From: Frigoribacterium sp. VKM Ac-2836
GTDB lineage: Bacteria; Actinomycetota; Actinomycetes; Actinomycetales; Microbacteriaceae
Reading direction: 5' to 3'
Length of the DNA stretch: 64,000 bases
Assembly (NCBI RefSeq): GCF_013248995.1
Contig: NZ_JABRPK010000002.1
Coordinates: 1,054,001-1,118,000, forward strand
A program made the position numbers and the translations under genes. Numbering within the stretch: position 1 is the stretch's first letter; each line of letters opens with the position of its first letter. Below the pieces are notes generated by a model. It did no database searches. It was given only the letters and a program-made list of their open reading frames with translations, and had not been told where the DNA came from. Below are positions 1 through 7,228 of the stretch, piece after piece.

Positions 1-185
1 TCCCCGTCTACGTCGCGTCCTGGACGGCGGTGCAACTGCTGCGCTGGGCTCGCACCCCGCAGCGGCTGCGGCCGTGGTTCGCGGGCTGGGTCGAGGGCTG
101 GCGCGAGGCGCCGGGCGGTCGTCGGTCCATCGGTTGGGTAACGGTCCTGCGGATGTCCAGGGCGGGCCGTCCTCCGGTCCTCTAG
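1..185 (+). CDS. Family 2 glycosyltransferase, C-terminal end only
   Basis: The window opens inside a reading frame whose first whole codon is at base 3 and which closes with TAG at 183-185. About 60 residues are visible: a hydrophobic start (VYVASWTAVQLLRW), a WFAGWVEGWR block and a basic tail ending RAGRPPVL. From knowledge of actinobacterial sugar transferases, the GW-x-GWR block and an RAGRPPV ending are typical of the cytoplasmic tail of rhamnosyl- or other GT2-type cell-wall glycosyltransferases. The catalytic domain lies outside the window, so the assignment rests on tail resemblance and on the following envelope-polymer gene, which is 54 bases downstream and probably in the same transcript. 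Confidence 0.5.
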   Translation, partial: PVYVASWTAVQLLRWARTPQRLRPWFAGWVEGWREAPGGRRSIGWVTVLRMSRAGRPPVL

Positions 186-239
186 GCTTTCGGGGGTCCG
201 GCGTCGATCGGGGCGACGGACTCCATCCGAGGAGGGCAT

Positions 240-1535
240 GTGCCGCTGACCCGAGACCTGGGGCTCGCCTGGAGCCTCGCCCGCCGGGCCATCCGTTCGC
301 GCAGCAGCCGACGTCGGCTCGAGCGAGACCCGCGGGCCACGGCGACGCCCGCCCCGGGTACGGTGCGTGTCGCCGTCTACTTCGCCGACACGACCGTGAA
401 CATGTACCAGATCCGTCAGTGGTACGCCCCCCTCGCCCGCCTGGCCGAGACCTTCCCGGTCGCCGTCGTCGTCCGGTCGCCGGGCACGATGGTCACCATG
501 CTCGACGAGTGCCCCGTCCCTCTCGTCTATGCCCGCAAGGTCGCCGATCTCGAGGATTTCGTCGCCGCCCAGCCCCTCGCTCTGACGTTGTACGTCAACC
601 AGAACGCCAAGAACTTCCAGATGATGCGTTACGGACGCATGTGGCACGTCTTCGTCAACCACGGCGAGAGCGACAAGATGTACATGACCACGAACCAGTT
701 CAAGGCCTACGACTACGCCTTCGTCGCGGGCGACGCCGCGCGCGACCGACTCGCCGCCAAGCTCTGGGACTACGACCTCGACAAGCGAGCCGTGCCCATC
801 GGGCGGCCACAGGCCGACCACTTCTCGGGCGACGTGCCCTACCCCGTCGACGATCGACTGGTGGTGCTGTACGCCCCCACCTGGGAGGGCGACCGTCCCG
901 CGGCCGCTTACGGGTCGATCGCGACGCACGGCCTCGCCCTGGTCAAGGCCTTGGTGGCGTCGGGGCGACATCGGGTCGTCTATCGGGCCCACCCCCGCAG
1001 CGGGGTGCTCGACCCCGAGTACCGGCGAGCCCACGAGTCGATCATCCGGACCCTCGCCGACGCCAACACGCGTGACCCTGCCGCGCACCATGTCCACGAC
1101 CAGGGGCCCGAGCTGGGCTGGCAGCTGTCGTCGGCGGACGTCGCCGTGACCGACATCTCGGCGATGGTCTACGACCGACTCGCGACCGGGCGGCCGATCA
1201 TCGTGACACGCCCGGTGGCCGCCGAGGCGGACGTCGACGAGTCGGGGTACCTCGGCGACGCCGAATGGTTGACCGCCGAAAGGTCGGACGACATCGTCGC
1301 CCTGGTCGAGCGTGTCGTCGACGACCCGGAGGCGCAGAGCCGTCTCGAGCACTGGGTCCGTCGATACTTCGGTGACACGTCGCCCGGTGCTGCCACGCGT
1401 CGGTTCGAGACCGCGGTGGCGGATCTCGTCCGACTGCGCGACGACTACGCCGCACGCCGTCCTGCCCTCGACGAACCGCGCTCCGCGGGTGTGACCGGTG
1501 ACGCCGACAACGAGGACGCCGAGGCAGACCTCTGA
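240..1535 (+). CDS. CDP-glycerol glycerophosphotransferase-like enzyme (teichoic-acid type)
   Basis: A 431-residue cytosolic or membrane-associated transferase predicted to add polyol-phosphate units to a wall polymer. The GTG at 240 is preferred: a GAGGAGGG ribosome site ends a few bases upstream, and the ATG two bases earlier hits a stop after three codons. Seen: an N-terminal Rossmann-like half, HGESDK at 141-146 (equivalent of the HG-x3-K motif of TagF-type enzymes), YAPTWEGDRP at 211-220, an RAHP motif near 249-252 and TDISAMVYD near 304-312, all in family order. The last 40 residues are acidic and probably disordered. Its partners are the upstream glycosyltransferase and, across the regulator, the export ABC genes on the other strand. 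The donor could be another CDP-polyol. Confidence 0.8.
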   Translation: MPLTRDLGLAWSLARRAIRSRSSRRRLERDPRATATPAPGTVRVAVYFADTTVNMYQIRQWYAPLARLAETFPVAVVVRSPGTMVTMLDECPVPLVYARKVADLEDFVAAQPLALTLYVNQNAKNFQMMRYGRMWHVFVNHGESDKMYMTTNQFKAYDYAFVAGDAARDRLAAKLWDYDLDKRAVPIGRPQADHFSGDVPYPVDDRLVVLYAPTWEGDRPAAAYGSIATHGLALVKALVASGRHRVVYRAHPRSGVLDPEYRRAHESIIRTLADANTRDPAAHHVHDQGPELGWQLSSADVAVTDISAMVYDRLATGRPIIVTRPVAAEADVDESGYLGDAEWLTAERSDDIVALVERVVDDPEAQSRLEHWVRRYFGDTSPGAATRRFETAVADLVRLRDDYAARRPALDEPRSAGVTGDADNEDAEADL

Positions 1536-1579
1536 CCCCCGTCACCCACAGGAAGGCATCAGGTATCGAGGCACGAATG

Positions 1580-1593
1580 TCTCAGCGCTGAGA
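1580..1593. promoter_or_regulatory. 14-base perfect palindrome before the XRE regulator
   Basis: TCTCAGCGCTGAGA reads the same on both strands and lies 39 bases before the start of the small helix-turn-helix gene. Its place between that gene and the preceding stop codon makes an autoregulatory operator a reasonable guess. No -10 box of the usual type is obvious beside it. Confidence 0.35.
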
Positions 1594-1632
1594 ACTCTGG
1601 ATCTTGGTCGCCGAGTCGCGTATCCATGAGGC

Positions 1633-1938
1633 ATGCCTGATCCGACGTCCGCCGCCGCCCACCTCTTCGGAGAACGCATCCGGGACGAGCGGCTGCGGCT
1701 CGGACTGAGCCAGGACGAGGTCGCGCACCTCGCGGGCATGAACGTGTCGAACTACGGCAAGATCGAGCGCGGCATCGGCAATCCCGTCCTGCACACGATC
1801 GTCCGCCTCGCCGTGGTGCTGGGGGTCGACCCGGCCGTCCTGGTCACAGGACTCGGGGCAGACCACCTGCCGCCCGTCCTCGAGGCCTTCACGGCCGCGG
1901 ATTACGTCGCCGAGAGACGCGCCCGCCTCAGCAGCTGA
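1633..1938 (+). CDS. XRE-family helix-turn-helix regulator
   Basis: A 101-residue single-domain DNA-binding protein. Residues about 11-70 form the lambda-repressor/XRE fold: IRDERLRLGLSQDEVAHLAG contains helices 1-2, and NVSNYGKIERGIGNP is the recognition helix with the characteristic IERG turn. No sensor domain follows, only a short basic tail, so it may act as a dimeric repressor or need a partner. The ATG at 1633 lacks a strong ribosome site. A perfect 14-base palindrome lies 39 bases upstream and may be its own operator. It sits between oppositely directed genes, so its targets cannot be read from context; the neighbouring envelope genes are candidates. Confidence 0.8.
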   Translation: MPDPTSAAAHLFGERIRDERLRLGLSQDEVAHLAGMNVSNYGKIERGIGNPVLHTIVRLAVVLGVDPAVLVTGLGADHLPPVLEAFTAADYVAERRARLSS

Positions 1939-1943
1939 CGTCC

Positions 1944-1963
1944 TCGGCCACCGTGGGGGCCGA
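1944..1963. terminator. Short hairpin between converging genes
   Basis: TCGGCC (1944-1949) pairs with GGCCGA (1958-1963) across an 8-base loop, placed between the stop of the regulator (1938) and the stop of the minus-strand gene (1977). There is no U tract, as is usual in such GC-rich genomes. A weak bidirectional terminator is possible. Confidence 0.35.
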
Positions 1964-1976
1964 CGACGTCGAGCGG

Positions 1977-2258
1977 TCAGAAGCTGAAACGCCAGAGGTA
2001 CTCGTCGCCGCCCGGCCGGAACCAGCGCACGACGGCGATCCCGCTGCGGGTCAACTCGACACCCAGCACGCAGAGGTCGACGGAGCCACCCGGGTCGAGC
2101 CGGGTCGTCGCGACGGGAACGAGCAACCCCGACCCCACGAGGGTCACACGGACACCGGTCACGACCTCGGGGGAGTCGTTGACGAGCCGGTACACGCGGG
2201 GCGCGCGGGATCGATCGAGGGTGAAGGGGACGGTGTAGGCAAGGGTCGTCGACGTCAT
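1977..2258 (-). CDS. Conserved hypothetical protein, beta-rich, 93 residues
   Basis: I do not recognise a named family. The frame extends upstream, but the ATG at 2258 is preferred because a TAGGGT -10 box (minus strand, 2266-2271) lies exactly 7 bases before it, the leaderless spacing seen elsewhere in this window. The protein alternates hydrophobic and polar stretches (AYTVPFTL, RVYRLVNDS, VTGVRVTLVG, GIAVVRWFRPGG), which suggests a small beta-sandwich, and ends EYLWRFSF. There is no signal peptide or membrane span. It stands alone, converging on the XRE regulator and downstream of the EcsC-like gene, which has its own promoter. Confidence 0.6.
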   Translation of the reverse strand: MTSTTLAYTVPFTLDRSRAPRVYRLVNDSPEVVTGVRVTLVGSGLLVPVATTRLDPGGSVDLCVLGVELTRSGIAVVRWFRPGGDEYLWRFSF

Positions 2259-2395
2259 GTCGTGAACCCTAGGGTCGACCGCCGTGGGTCGTCGGGCGCC
2301 CCTGTGGACGAGGTGATGCTGGGGAGGAACCGTCGGGGCCACGGGGCCCCGGGGCCCCGGGGCCACCGAGCGCCGTCGGTCGCGACGGCGGGGGC

Positions 2396-3199
2396 CTAGA
2401 GGGTCAGGTCGGCGGGGAACTGCGCAGGGGCCGCGCCGAACGCCGTGCGGGCGGTCGTGACGACCTTGCGTCCGAGCAGGTGATTGCCCGTTCCGCCGAC
2501 GACCGCACCGACCCCGAACGGGATGGCCCGGCCGAGGATGGTGGCACCCTGCGAGGCAGCGAAACGTCGGATGAACTGCTTCCGGATCGTGTCGGTCAAA
2601 CCGCTCATCGCCGCCTTCGGCAACTTCGAGGTGACGAGCTCGCCCCAGAACGCGGTGCGGGCCGGAGCCGTACCCATCGCCTCGCCGGCGAACTGGCGGA
2701 CGAGGCTCGCGCCAGGACCCCCGAGCAGCATCGCCATGACCAGAGCCCGGGCACGGTCGGGGTCCGAGACGGCGATTCCGTGGACCTCGGTCACGGATTG
2801 CGCGAAGAGAGCACTCGCCTCGAGGAAGCCGGCGGTCTCGACGCCCGAGAGGGCCAACGACACCCCCCAGCCGACGCCGGGAATCACGGCACTGGCCCCC
2901 ACGGCCGCGCCGCCGGTCGTGACGGCGGCGAGGTACTCGCGCTCGAGGATGGCGATCAGTTTCTGCGGAGTCGCCTTCTTGTGACGGCGGCGCAACGAGG
3001 CGACGTGCTTGACCACGACCGGACGCTGGACGGCCAGCAGCTTGTCGAGCCGTCGTACCCAGGCGGCATCGTCGGACCGTTCGGGCGACGACGTCTCGTA
3101 GTGGTATTCGGCTGAGCCCGTCGCGTCACGGGCGACCATGTGCCCGTCGGTCGTCGAGGCGTCGGGGTCTGGGTTGTGGGGCTGACTGCGTTCGGGCAC
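2396..3199 (-). CDS. EcsC-like membrane-associated protein
   Basis: A 267-residue protein with a polar acidic N-terminus (1-45), a basic amphipathic stretch (RRLDKLLAVQRPVVVKHVASL) and a long Gly/Ala-rich hydrophobic middle (AAVGASAVIPGVGWGVSLALSGVET). The end has FGVGAVVGGTGNHLLGRKVV. That combination recalls the EcsC family (glycine-rich, membrane-linked, function unclear); this is resemblance only. The GTG start at 3199 is chosen because a TAGTGT -10 box on the minus strand (3206-3211) sits 6 bases upstream, overlapping the stop codon of the ABC ATPase gene. Transcription is therefore probably independent of the export operon. Function unknown. Confidence 0.6.
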   Translation of the reverse strand: MPERSQPHNPDPDASTTDGHMVARDATGSAEYHYETSSPERSDDAAWVRRLDKLLAVQRPVVVKHVASLRRRHKKATPQKLIAILEREYLAAVTTGGAAVGASAVIPGVGWGVSLALSGVETAGFLEASALFAQSVTEVHGIAVSDPDRARALVMAMLLGGPGASLVRQFAGEAMGTAPARTAFWGELVTSKLPKAAMSGLTDTIRKQFIRRFAASQGATILGRAIPFGVGAVVGGTGNHLLGRKVVTTARTAFGAAPAQFPADLTL

Positions 3200-3205
3200 T
3201 TCTCG

Positions 3206-3211
3206 ACACTA
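3206..3211 (-). promoter_or_regulatory. -10 box TAGTGT of leaderless EcsC-like gene
   Basis: Minus-strand TAGTGT with six bases to the GTG start at 3199. It overlaps the TAG stop codon (3209-3211) of the upstream ABC ATPase gene, so promoter and stop share bases. No clear -35 hexamer is visible. Confidence 0.5.
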
Positions 3212-3970
3212 CGCCGAGGGGCGGGGAGGATGATCGGAGGCGTAGCGCGCCAGGGCGTCGTCGAGCGGCCCGTCGAAGACCAGGGCCCCCTTGTCGAGAT
3301 AGAGGCCCCGGCGGCAGAACCGCTTGAGGTCGCGTTCGTTGTGCGAGACCAAAAAGAGCGTGCGGCCGTCGGCCAGCATCTCGCCGATCCGGGCGTAGCA
3401 CTTCTCACGGAAGGCCTTGTCTCCCACCGCGAGCACCTCGTCGACGAGCACGACGGGCTCCTCGAGCCGCGAGATCACGGCGAAGGCGATGCGGACCTTC
3501 ATGCCGCTCGAGAGGTGCTTGTAGGGGGTGTCGACGAAGTCACCGATCTCGGCGAAGTCGATGATCTCGTCGAAGCGTTCGTCGATCTCGGTGCGGCGCA
3601 TGCCGTGCAGACCCGCGGTCAGGTAGACGTTCTCGCGCACGGTGAGGTCGGGCACGAATCCACCGGTGATCTCGATGAGGGGAGCGACGCCGCCCGCCAC
3701 GTCGACGCTGCCCGTGTCGGGCAGGATCACCCCGGCCACCAGCTTCAGCAACGTCGACTTGCCCTGGCCGTTGCGTCCCACGACGCCGATGGCCTCGCCC
3801 GCCTGAACGTCGAAGCTGACGTCGCGGAGAGCCCAGAACTCGCCGGGTCGTGACCGCCGGCTGCTGTCGGCGAAGAGGTCTTTGAAGGACCGGCGCCCGC
3901 GACGGTTGCGACGGAAGCGGATGCCGACACCCTCGACACGGATCACGGGGCCCTGACCGGTGGGGGACAT
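3209..3970 (-). CDS. Polysaccharide/teichoic-acid export ABC transporter, ATP-binding protein (TagH/Wzt-type)
   Basis: A 253-residue nucleotide-binding subunit driving export of a lipid-linked wall polymer across the membrane. Walker A is GRNGQGKST (65-73), the signature is the variant LSSGM (153-157), Walker B runs VVLVDEVLAVGD (173-184) and the switch histidine is H210. The LSSGM signature and the DEVLAVGD block are hallmarks of the TagH/Wzt/RfbB branch. No C-terminal carbohydrate-binding extension is present, so glycan selection, if any, lies elsewhere. The ATG shares one base with the stop of the permease gene and has an AGGAGA ribosome site inside the permease end, so the two are translationally coupled. 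Confidence 0.92.
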   Translation of the reverse strand: MSPTGQGPVIRVEGVGIRFRRNRRGRRSFKDLFADSSRRSRPGEFWALRDVSFDVQAGEAIGVVGRNGQGKSTLLKLVAGVILPDTGSVDVAGGVAPLIEITGGFVPDLTVRENVYLTAGLHGMRRTEIDERFDEIIDFAEIGDFVDTPYKHLSSGMKVRIAFAVISRLEEPVVLVDEVLAVGDKAFREKCYARIGEMLADGRTLFLVSHNERDLKRFCRRGLYLDKGALVFDGPLDDALARYASDHPPRPSA

Positions 3971-4767
3971 CAGATCTCCTTCAGGACGGCACGCTCGCTG
4001 GCCCGGAAGACGAGCAGCCCGACCGCCAGCACGACGAGGGACACGGCCCCGCCGACGAGCACTTCGGTCAGGTCGAACTGCTCGGGGAAGAACGCCGAGC
4101 GGTACAGGCCGAAGATGCCGCTGAGCGGGTTGAACGCGGCCAGCAGGTGAAGGCTCTCGGGAAGGTCGTGGGTGCCGTAGATGATGGGCGAGGCGTAGAA
4201 GGTGAAACGCAGGGCGAGCTTCGTGGCGCGTTCGAGGTCACGGAAGAACACGACGAGTGGAGCGACGATCAGCCCCACCCCGGCGACGAGGACCGTCTGC
4301 AGGACCATCGCCAGGGGGAAGAACACGACCTGCCAATGGAGGTGGGCACCGCCCACGATGGCGAACAGCGCCAGGACGGGCAGGCTGAGGGCGAATTCGA
4401 TCCCCTTCGAGCCCACCAGCCGGAACACCCAGATGGTGCGGGGGATCTTGGTCGATCGAACGAGCTTCGCTTCGCGGATGAAGGCTCGGGTGCTGTCGGA
4501 GACCGCGCCGTTGAACCACATCCACGGCAGGAGCCCCGAGAGGAGGAAGACGATGTACGGTTCGTCGCCGACCGAGCGCTTGAACACGACCGAGAAGACG
4601 AAGAAGTAGATGCCCGACATGACGAGCGGGTCGAGGATCGACCAGACGTAGCCGAGTTTCGACGTCGAATACCGCACCTTGAGGTCTCGACTGGTCAACA
4701 GCCACAGGGTCTGGCGGTATTGCGCGAAGCCGCTGCGACGGGGCCGGTCGGCCAGGTCAGTGCTCAC
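3970..4767 (-). CDS. Polysaccharide/teichoic-acid export ABC transporter, permease (TagG/Wzm-type)
   Basis: A 265-residue ABC-2 type integral membrane protein, the channel partner of the ATPase encoded next. After a short polar N-terminus the amphipathic block KVRYSTSKLGYVWSILDPL (about 30-48) matches the interface motif of this family. About six hydrophobic spans follow. The start is a GTG with AAGGACATCC upstream. It lies 61 bases after the nucleotidyltransferase gene and is most likely in the same operon. Context (glycerophosphotransferase-like enzyme, cytidylyltransferase-like enzyme) suggests a glycerol- or other polyol-phosphate polymer as cargo; the cargo itself is inference. Confidence 0.92.
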   Translation of the reverse strand: MSTDLADRPRRSGFAQYRQTLWLLTSRDLKVRYSTSKLGYVWSILDPLVMSGIYFFVFSVVFKRSVGDEPYIVFLLSGLLPWMWFNGAVSDSTRAFIREAKLVRSTKIPRTIWVFRLVGSKGIEFALSLPVLALFAIVGGAHLHWQVVFFPLAMVLQTVLVAGVGLIVAPLVVFFRDLERATKLALRFTFYASPIIYGTHDLPESLHLLAAFNPLSGIFGLYRSAFFPEQFDLTEVLVGGAVSLVVLAVGLLVFRASERAVLKEI

Positions 4768-4828
4768 GGATGTCCTTCTCGCTCAGGACATCGACCACAG
4801 GTGCGCGTCCGTTGGGAGACGGCCGGGT

Positions 4829-5542
4829 TCAGACGAACAGGTTCGCGCGCTCGAGGTCTTCGGCGAAGTCGACCTCGACGGCGTAGAGGTCGGAGATGTC
4901 CACGGGCTCAAAGCGTAGCCCGTCCTGGCCGATGGCCAGTTCGATGCCTCGCTCGAAGTAGTCCTGGTTGTCGACCTTCGACAGCTGGTGCATCAGCGTG
5001 GCCTTGTCTGCCTTCGAGACGAAGTTGATGCCCACGGCCTCGCCGAGACCGCCCTTGACCTGCTTGCTCAGCTCGGCGATGTAGCCCTCGGCGTCGGTCG
5101 TGTACTTGACCTCTTCGTCGGACACCTTCGAGGTGTTGACGGTAACGAACGACTGGTCGTCCCGGACGAGCCGAGCCGCACGCGTGAGGGCAGTGGGGTC
5201 GAAGACGACGTCGCCGTTCATCCACAGGACACCACCGGAGGAGCTGGCCCGGAGGGCACGGAGCAGGCTCTTCGAGGTGTTGGTCTGGTCGTACATCTCG
5301 TTGTAGACGAACGAGGCCGACGGGAACGCCTCGACGATGTGCTCGAACTTGTAGCCGACGACGACGGTCACCCGGGCCTCGGGGCCGAAGGCGTCACGGA
5401 TGTTGTCGAACTGCTGCTGCATGATGGTGCGGCCGTCGTTGAGCTCGGTCAGTGCCTTGGGCAGCGAACGGCCGAGTCGGCTGCCGAGCCCGGCGGCCAG
5501 GATGACGACCTGCTGACGGTGGTTCGTGTCGCTCTTGCTCAC
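4829..5542 (-). CDS. NTP-transferase (LicC/phosphocholine-cytidylyltransferase-like)
   Basis: A 237-residue sugar- or polyol-phosphate nucleotidyltransferase. The signature LAAGLGSRLG (15-24) followed by K29 is the nucleotide-binding loop, and MNGDVVF (109-115) supplies the metal-binding aspartate. Length and motifs fit single-domain enzymes such as LicC or TagD-like activators that form a CDP- or UDP-linked donor. The start is the GTG at 5542, preceded by GAGGAG; the frame stays open far upstream only because it runs antisense through another gene. Placed first in the run with the export ABC genes, it probably makes the activated precursor for the exported polymer. A small hairpin at 5564-5584 lies just upstream of its ribosome site. 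Confidence 0.82.
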   Translation of the reverse strand: MSKSDTNHRQQVVILAAGLGSRLGRSLPKALTELNDGRTIMQQQFDNIRDAFGPEARVTVVVGYKFEHIVEAFPSASFVYNEMYDQTNTSKSLLRALRASSSGGVLWMNGDVVFDPTALTRAARLVRDDQSFVTVNTSKVSDEEVKYTTDAEGYIAELSKQVKGGLGEAVGINFVSKADKATLMHQLSKVDNQDYFERGIELAIGQDGLRFEPVDISDLYAVEVDFAEDLERANLFV

Positions 5543-5563
5543 GCTGGTCTCCTCACAAGGGGC

Positions 5564-5584
5564 GAGCCCGTGCGGGACGGGCTC
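5564..5584. promoter_or_regulatory. Hairpin upstream of the nucleotidyltransferase ribosome site
   Basis: GAGCCCGT (5564-5571) pairs perfectly with ACGGGCTC (5577-5584) around a 5-base loop. It lies about 10 bases before the GAGGAG site of the gene starting at 5542 (minus strand), inside the expected 5' leader. It may shape translation or be incidental. Confidence 0.3.
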
Positions 5585-5794
5585 TGCGGTGGCCCCGGCG
5601 GTGCGGACCGGACCCGTCTCTGGGTGCGATTCGCCTGGTGTTCTTGCGGCGTTCACCGCGGAGCATCGATCTGGACACGTCGTCGTGTGGTTGCAGACTA
5701 CCCGATGCGGCCCGGGGCGACCAGGGACGATGCCGGAAGCGTATCCGTTTCGTGATATGCGCCTCCGGCCGTCCGGTGGGTGTCGCGGCCTTGG

Positions 5795-5800
5795 TACGGT
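5795..5800 (+). promoter_or_regulatory. -10 box TACGGT of leaderless ABC ATPase gene
   Basis: TACGGT followed by six bases and the ATG at 5807. The spacing puts the expected transcription start at or next to the start codon. No good -35 match is seen. Confidence 0.55.
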
Positions 5801-5806
5801 GGGGCG

Positions 5807-7228
5807 ATGGCTGGACGGCGCGAGGACGAAGAGGGTGACATCGCCCCCGACTCGACGCCGGGTGACGACACGGTCGGAGCGGTGGGCGCATCCGACCAGG
5901 GGGAGAACGCAGTGGACGACGACGCGACGACCACGGGGGACGTGGTCGACGACGCGACCGCGACGACGGCCGACGAGCCTCGGACGGCTGCGGCAGGGGC
6001 ATCGGGTGGCGCGCCGTCGACGAGCCGCGGTCCCGCAGCGGCCCGCAAGCCTGCGACGCCTCGGAAGCCCGCGTCGCCCCGCAAGCCCTCGCAGCGGACG
6101 GCGGCCGATCGGTCGGCAGCCGCCAAGAAGGCGGCGGCGACGCGTGCGGCCAACGCACGCGCCCGGGCCGAGGCCGCGGCGAAGGCCGCAGAAGAAGAAC
6201 TCGTCGTCGAGCTGGCCGATGCCGGAGTCACGACCGACGGCACCGTGGTCGTACCCGTCTCTGCTGACGATTACTTCGGCGACGCCCTGGCCGCCGAGGA
6301 CGAGTCGGCGGCGGCCCTCGACGAGGCCCTGGCCGGCGACGCGCCGGTGACCCCTCCGGGCGAGCAGGTCAGCGCGGTCGTCGACGAGACGCCCGTCGAA
6401 GCCTCGGCGTCCGACGAGGCCGTCGACCCGGGCGAGGCGCGTCCTGGCCGTGAGATCGACACCGAGGCCCCTGTGGTGCTCGCGATCTCGGGACTCATGA
6501 AACGCTACGGCGGCACGGTGGCCGTCGAGAACGTCGACCTCGAGGTCCGGGCCGGGTCGTTCTACGGCATCGTCGGTCCGAACGGTGCCGGCAAGACGAC
6601 CACGCTGTCGATCGTGACCGGTCTGCTGCGGCCCGACGCGGGGACGGTGACCGTCCTCGGCGCCGACGTCTGGCGCGACCCGGCCGCGGCGAAACGGTCG
6701 CTGGGCGTCCTCCCCGACCGTTTGCGTCTCTTCGACCGGCTGACCGGTGCGCAGCTCCTGTATTACTCGGCGACCCTGCGCGGGCTCGACGGGGTCACGG
6801 CCCGGAAGCGATCCTCGGACCTCGCCACGGCCTTCGGCTTGCAGGACGCGCTCGGCCGTCTCGTCAGTGACTACTCCGTGGGCATGACGAAGAAGATCGC
6901 CCTGGCCGCCGCGATCATCCATTCCCCGCGCGTCCTGGTGCTGGACGAGCCGTTCGAGTCGGTCGACCCCGTGTCTGCCGCGACGGTGACCGACGTCCTC
7001 CAGCGCTACGTGGCCGGGGGTGGAACGGTTCTGCTCTCGAGCCACAGCATGGACCTGGTCGAGCGCATCTGCGACAGCGTCGCGGTCATCGTCGACGGTC
7101 ACGTCCTCGCCAGCGGCACGGTCGACGAGGTCCGAGCCGGGCGCTCTCTCGAGCAGCGGTTCGTCGAGCTCGCCGGCGGGCGCGCGGTCACGGAGGGCAT
7201 GGAATGGTTGCAGAACTTCTCCGACTGA
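5807..7228 (+). CDS. ABC transporter ATP-binding protein with long charged N-terminal extension
   Basis: A 473-residue protein in two parts. Residues 1-220 have no recognisable fold: an acidic Thr/Asp stretch, then a basic Ala/Lys/Pro segment (80-130; repeats such as PATPRKPASPRK and AAAKKAAATRAANARAR, histone-H1-like), then another acidic linker. Residues about 222-445 are a standard ABC domain with Walker A GPNGAGKTT (257-265), signature YSVGM (356-360, divergent from LSGGQ), Walker B VLVLDEP (376-382) and H413. The next gene, overlapping by 25 bases, encodes the permease. The ABC part resembles single-domain exporters (CcmA/ABC-2 class). The start is set by the leaderless -10 box; a GTG 27 bases upstream is less likely. 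Confidence 0.85.
   Translation: MAGRREDEEGDIAPDSTPGDDTVGAVGASDQGENAVDDDATTTGDVVDDATATTADEPRTAAAGASGGAPSTSRGPAAARKPATPRKPASPRKPSQRTAADRSAAAKKAAATRAANARARAEAAAKAAEEELVVELADAGVTTDGTVVVPVSADDYFGDALAAEDESAAALDEALAGDAPVTPPGEQVSAVVDETPVEASASDEAVDPGEARPGREIDTEAPVVLAISGLMKRYGGTVAVENVDLEVRAGSFYGIVGPNGAGKTTTLSIVTGLLRPDAGTVTVLGADVWRDPAAAKRSLGVLPDRLRLFDRLTGAQLLYYSATLRGLDGVTARKRSSDLATAFGLQDALGRLVSDYSVGMTKKIALAAAIIHSPRVLVLDEPFESVDPVSAATVTDVLQRYVAGGGTVLLSSHSMDLVERICDSVAVIVDGHVLASGTVDEVRAGRSLEQRFVELAGGRAVTEGMEWLQNFSD

Noticed and set aside
5543-7102. A minus-strand frame staying open upstream of the nucleotidyltransferase, through the ABC ATPase gene
   Set aside because: It is the antisense of an Ala/Asp/Lys-rich coding region; codon composition is unlike a gene, and the real start at 5542 has a ribosome site.
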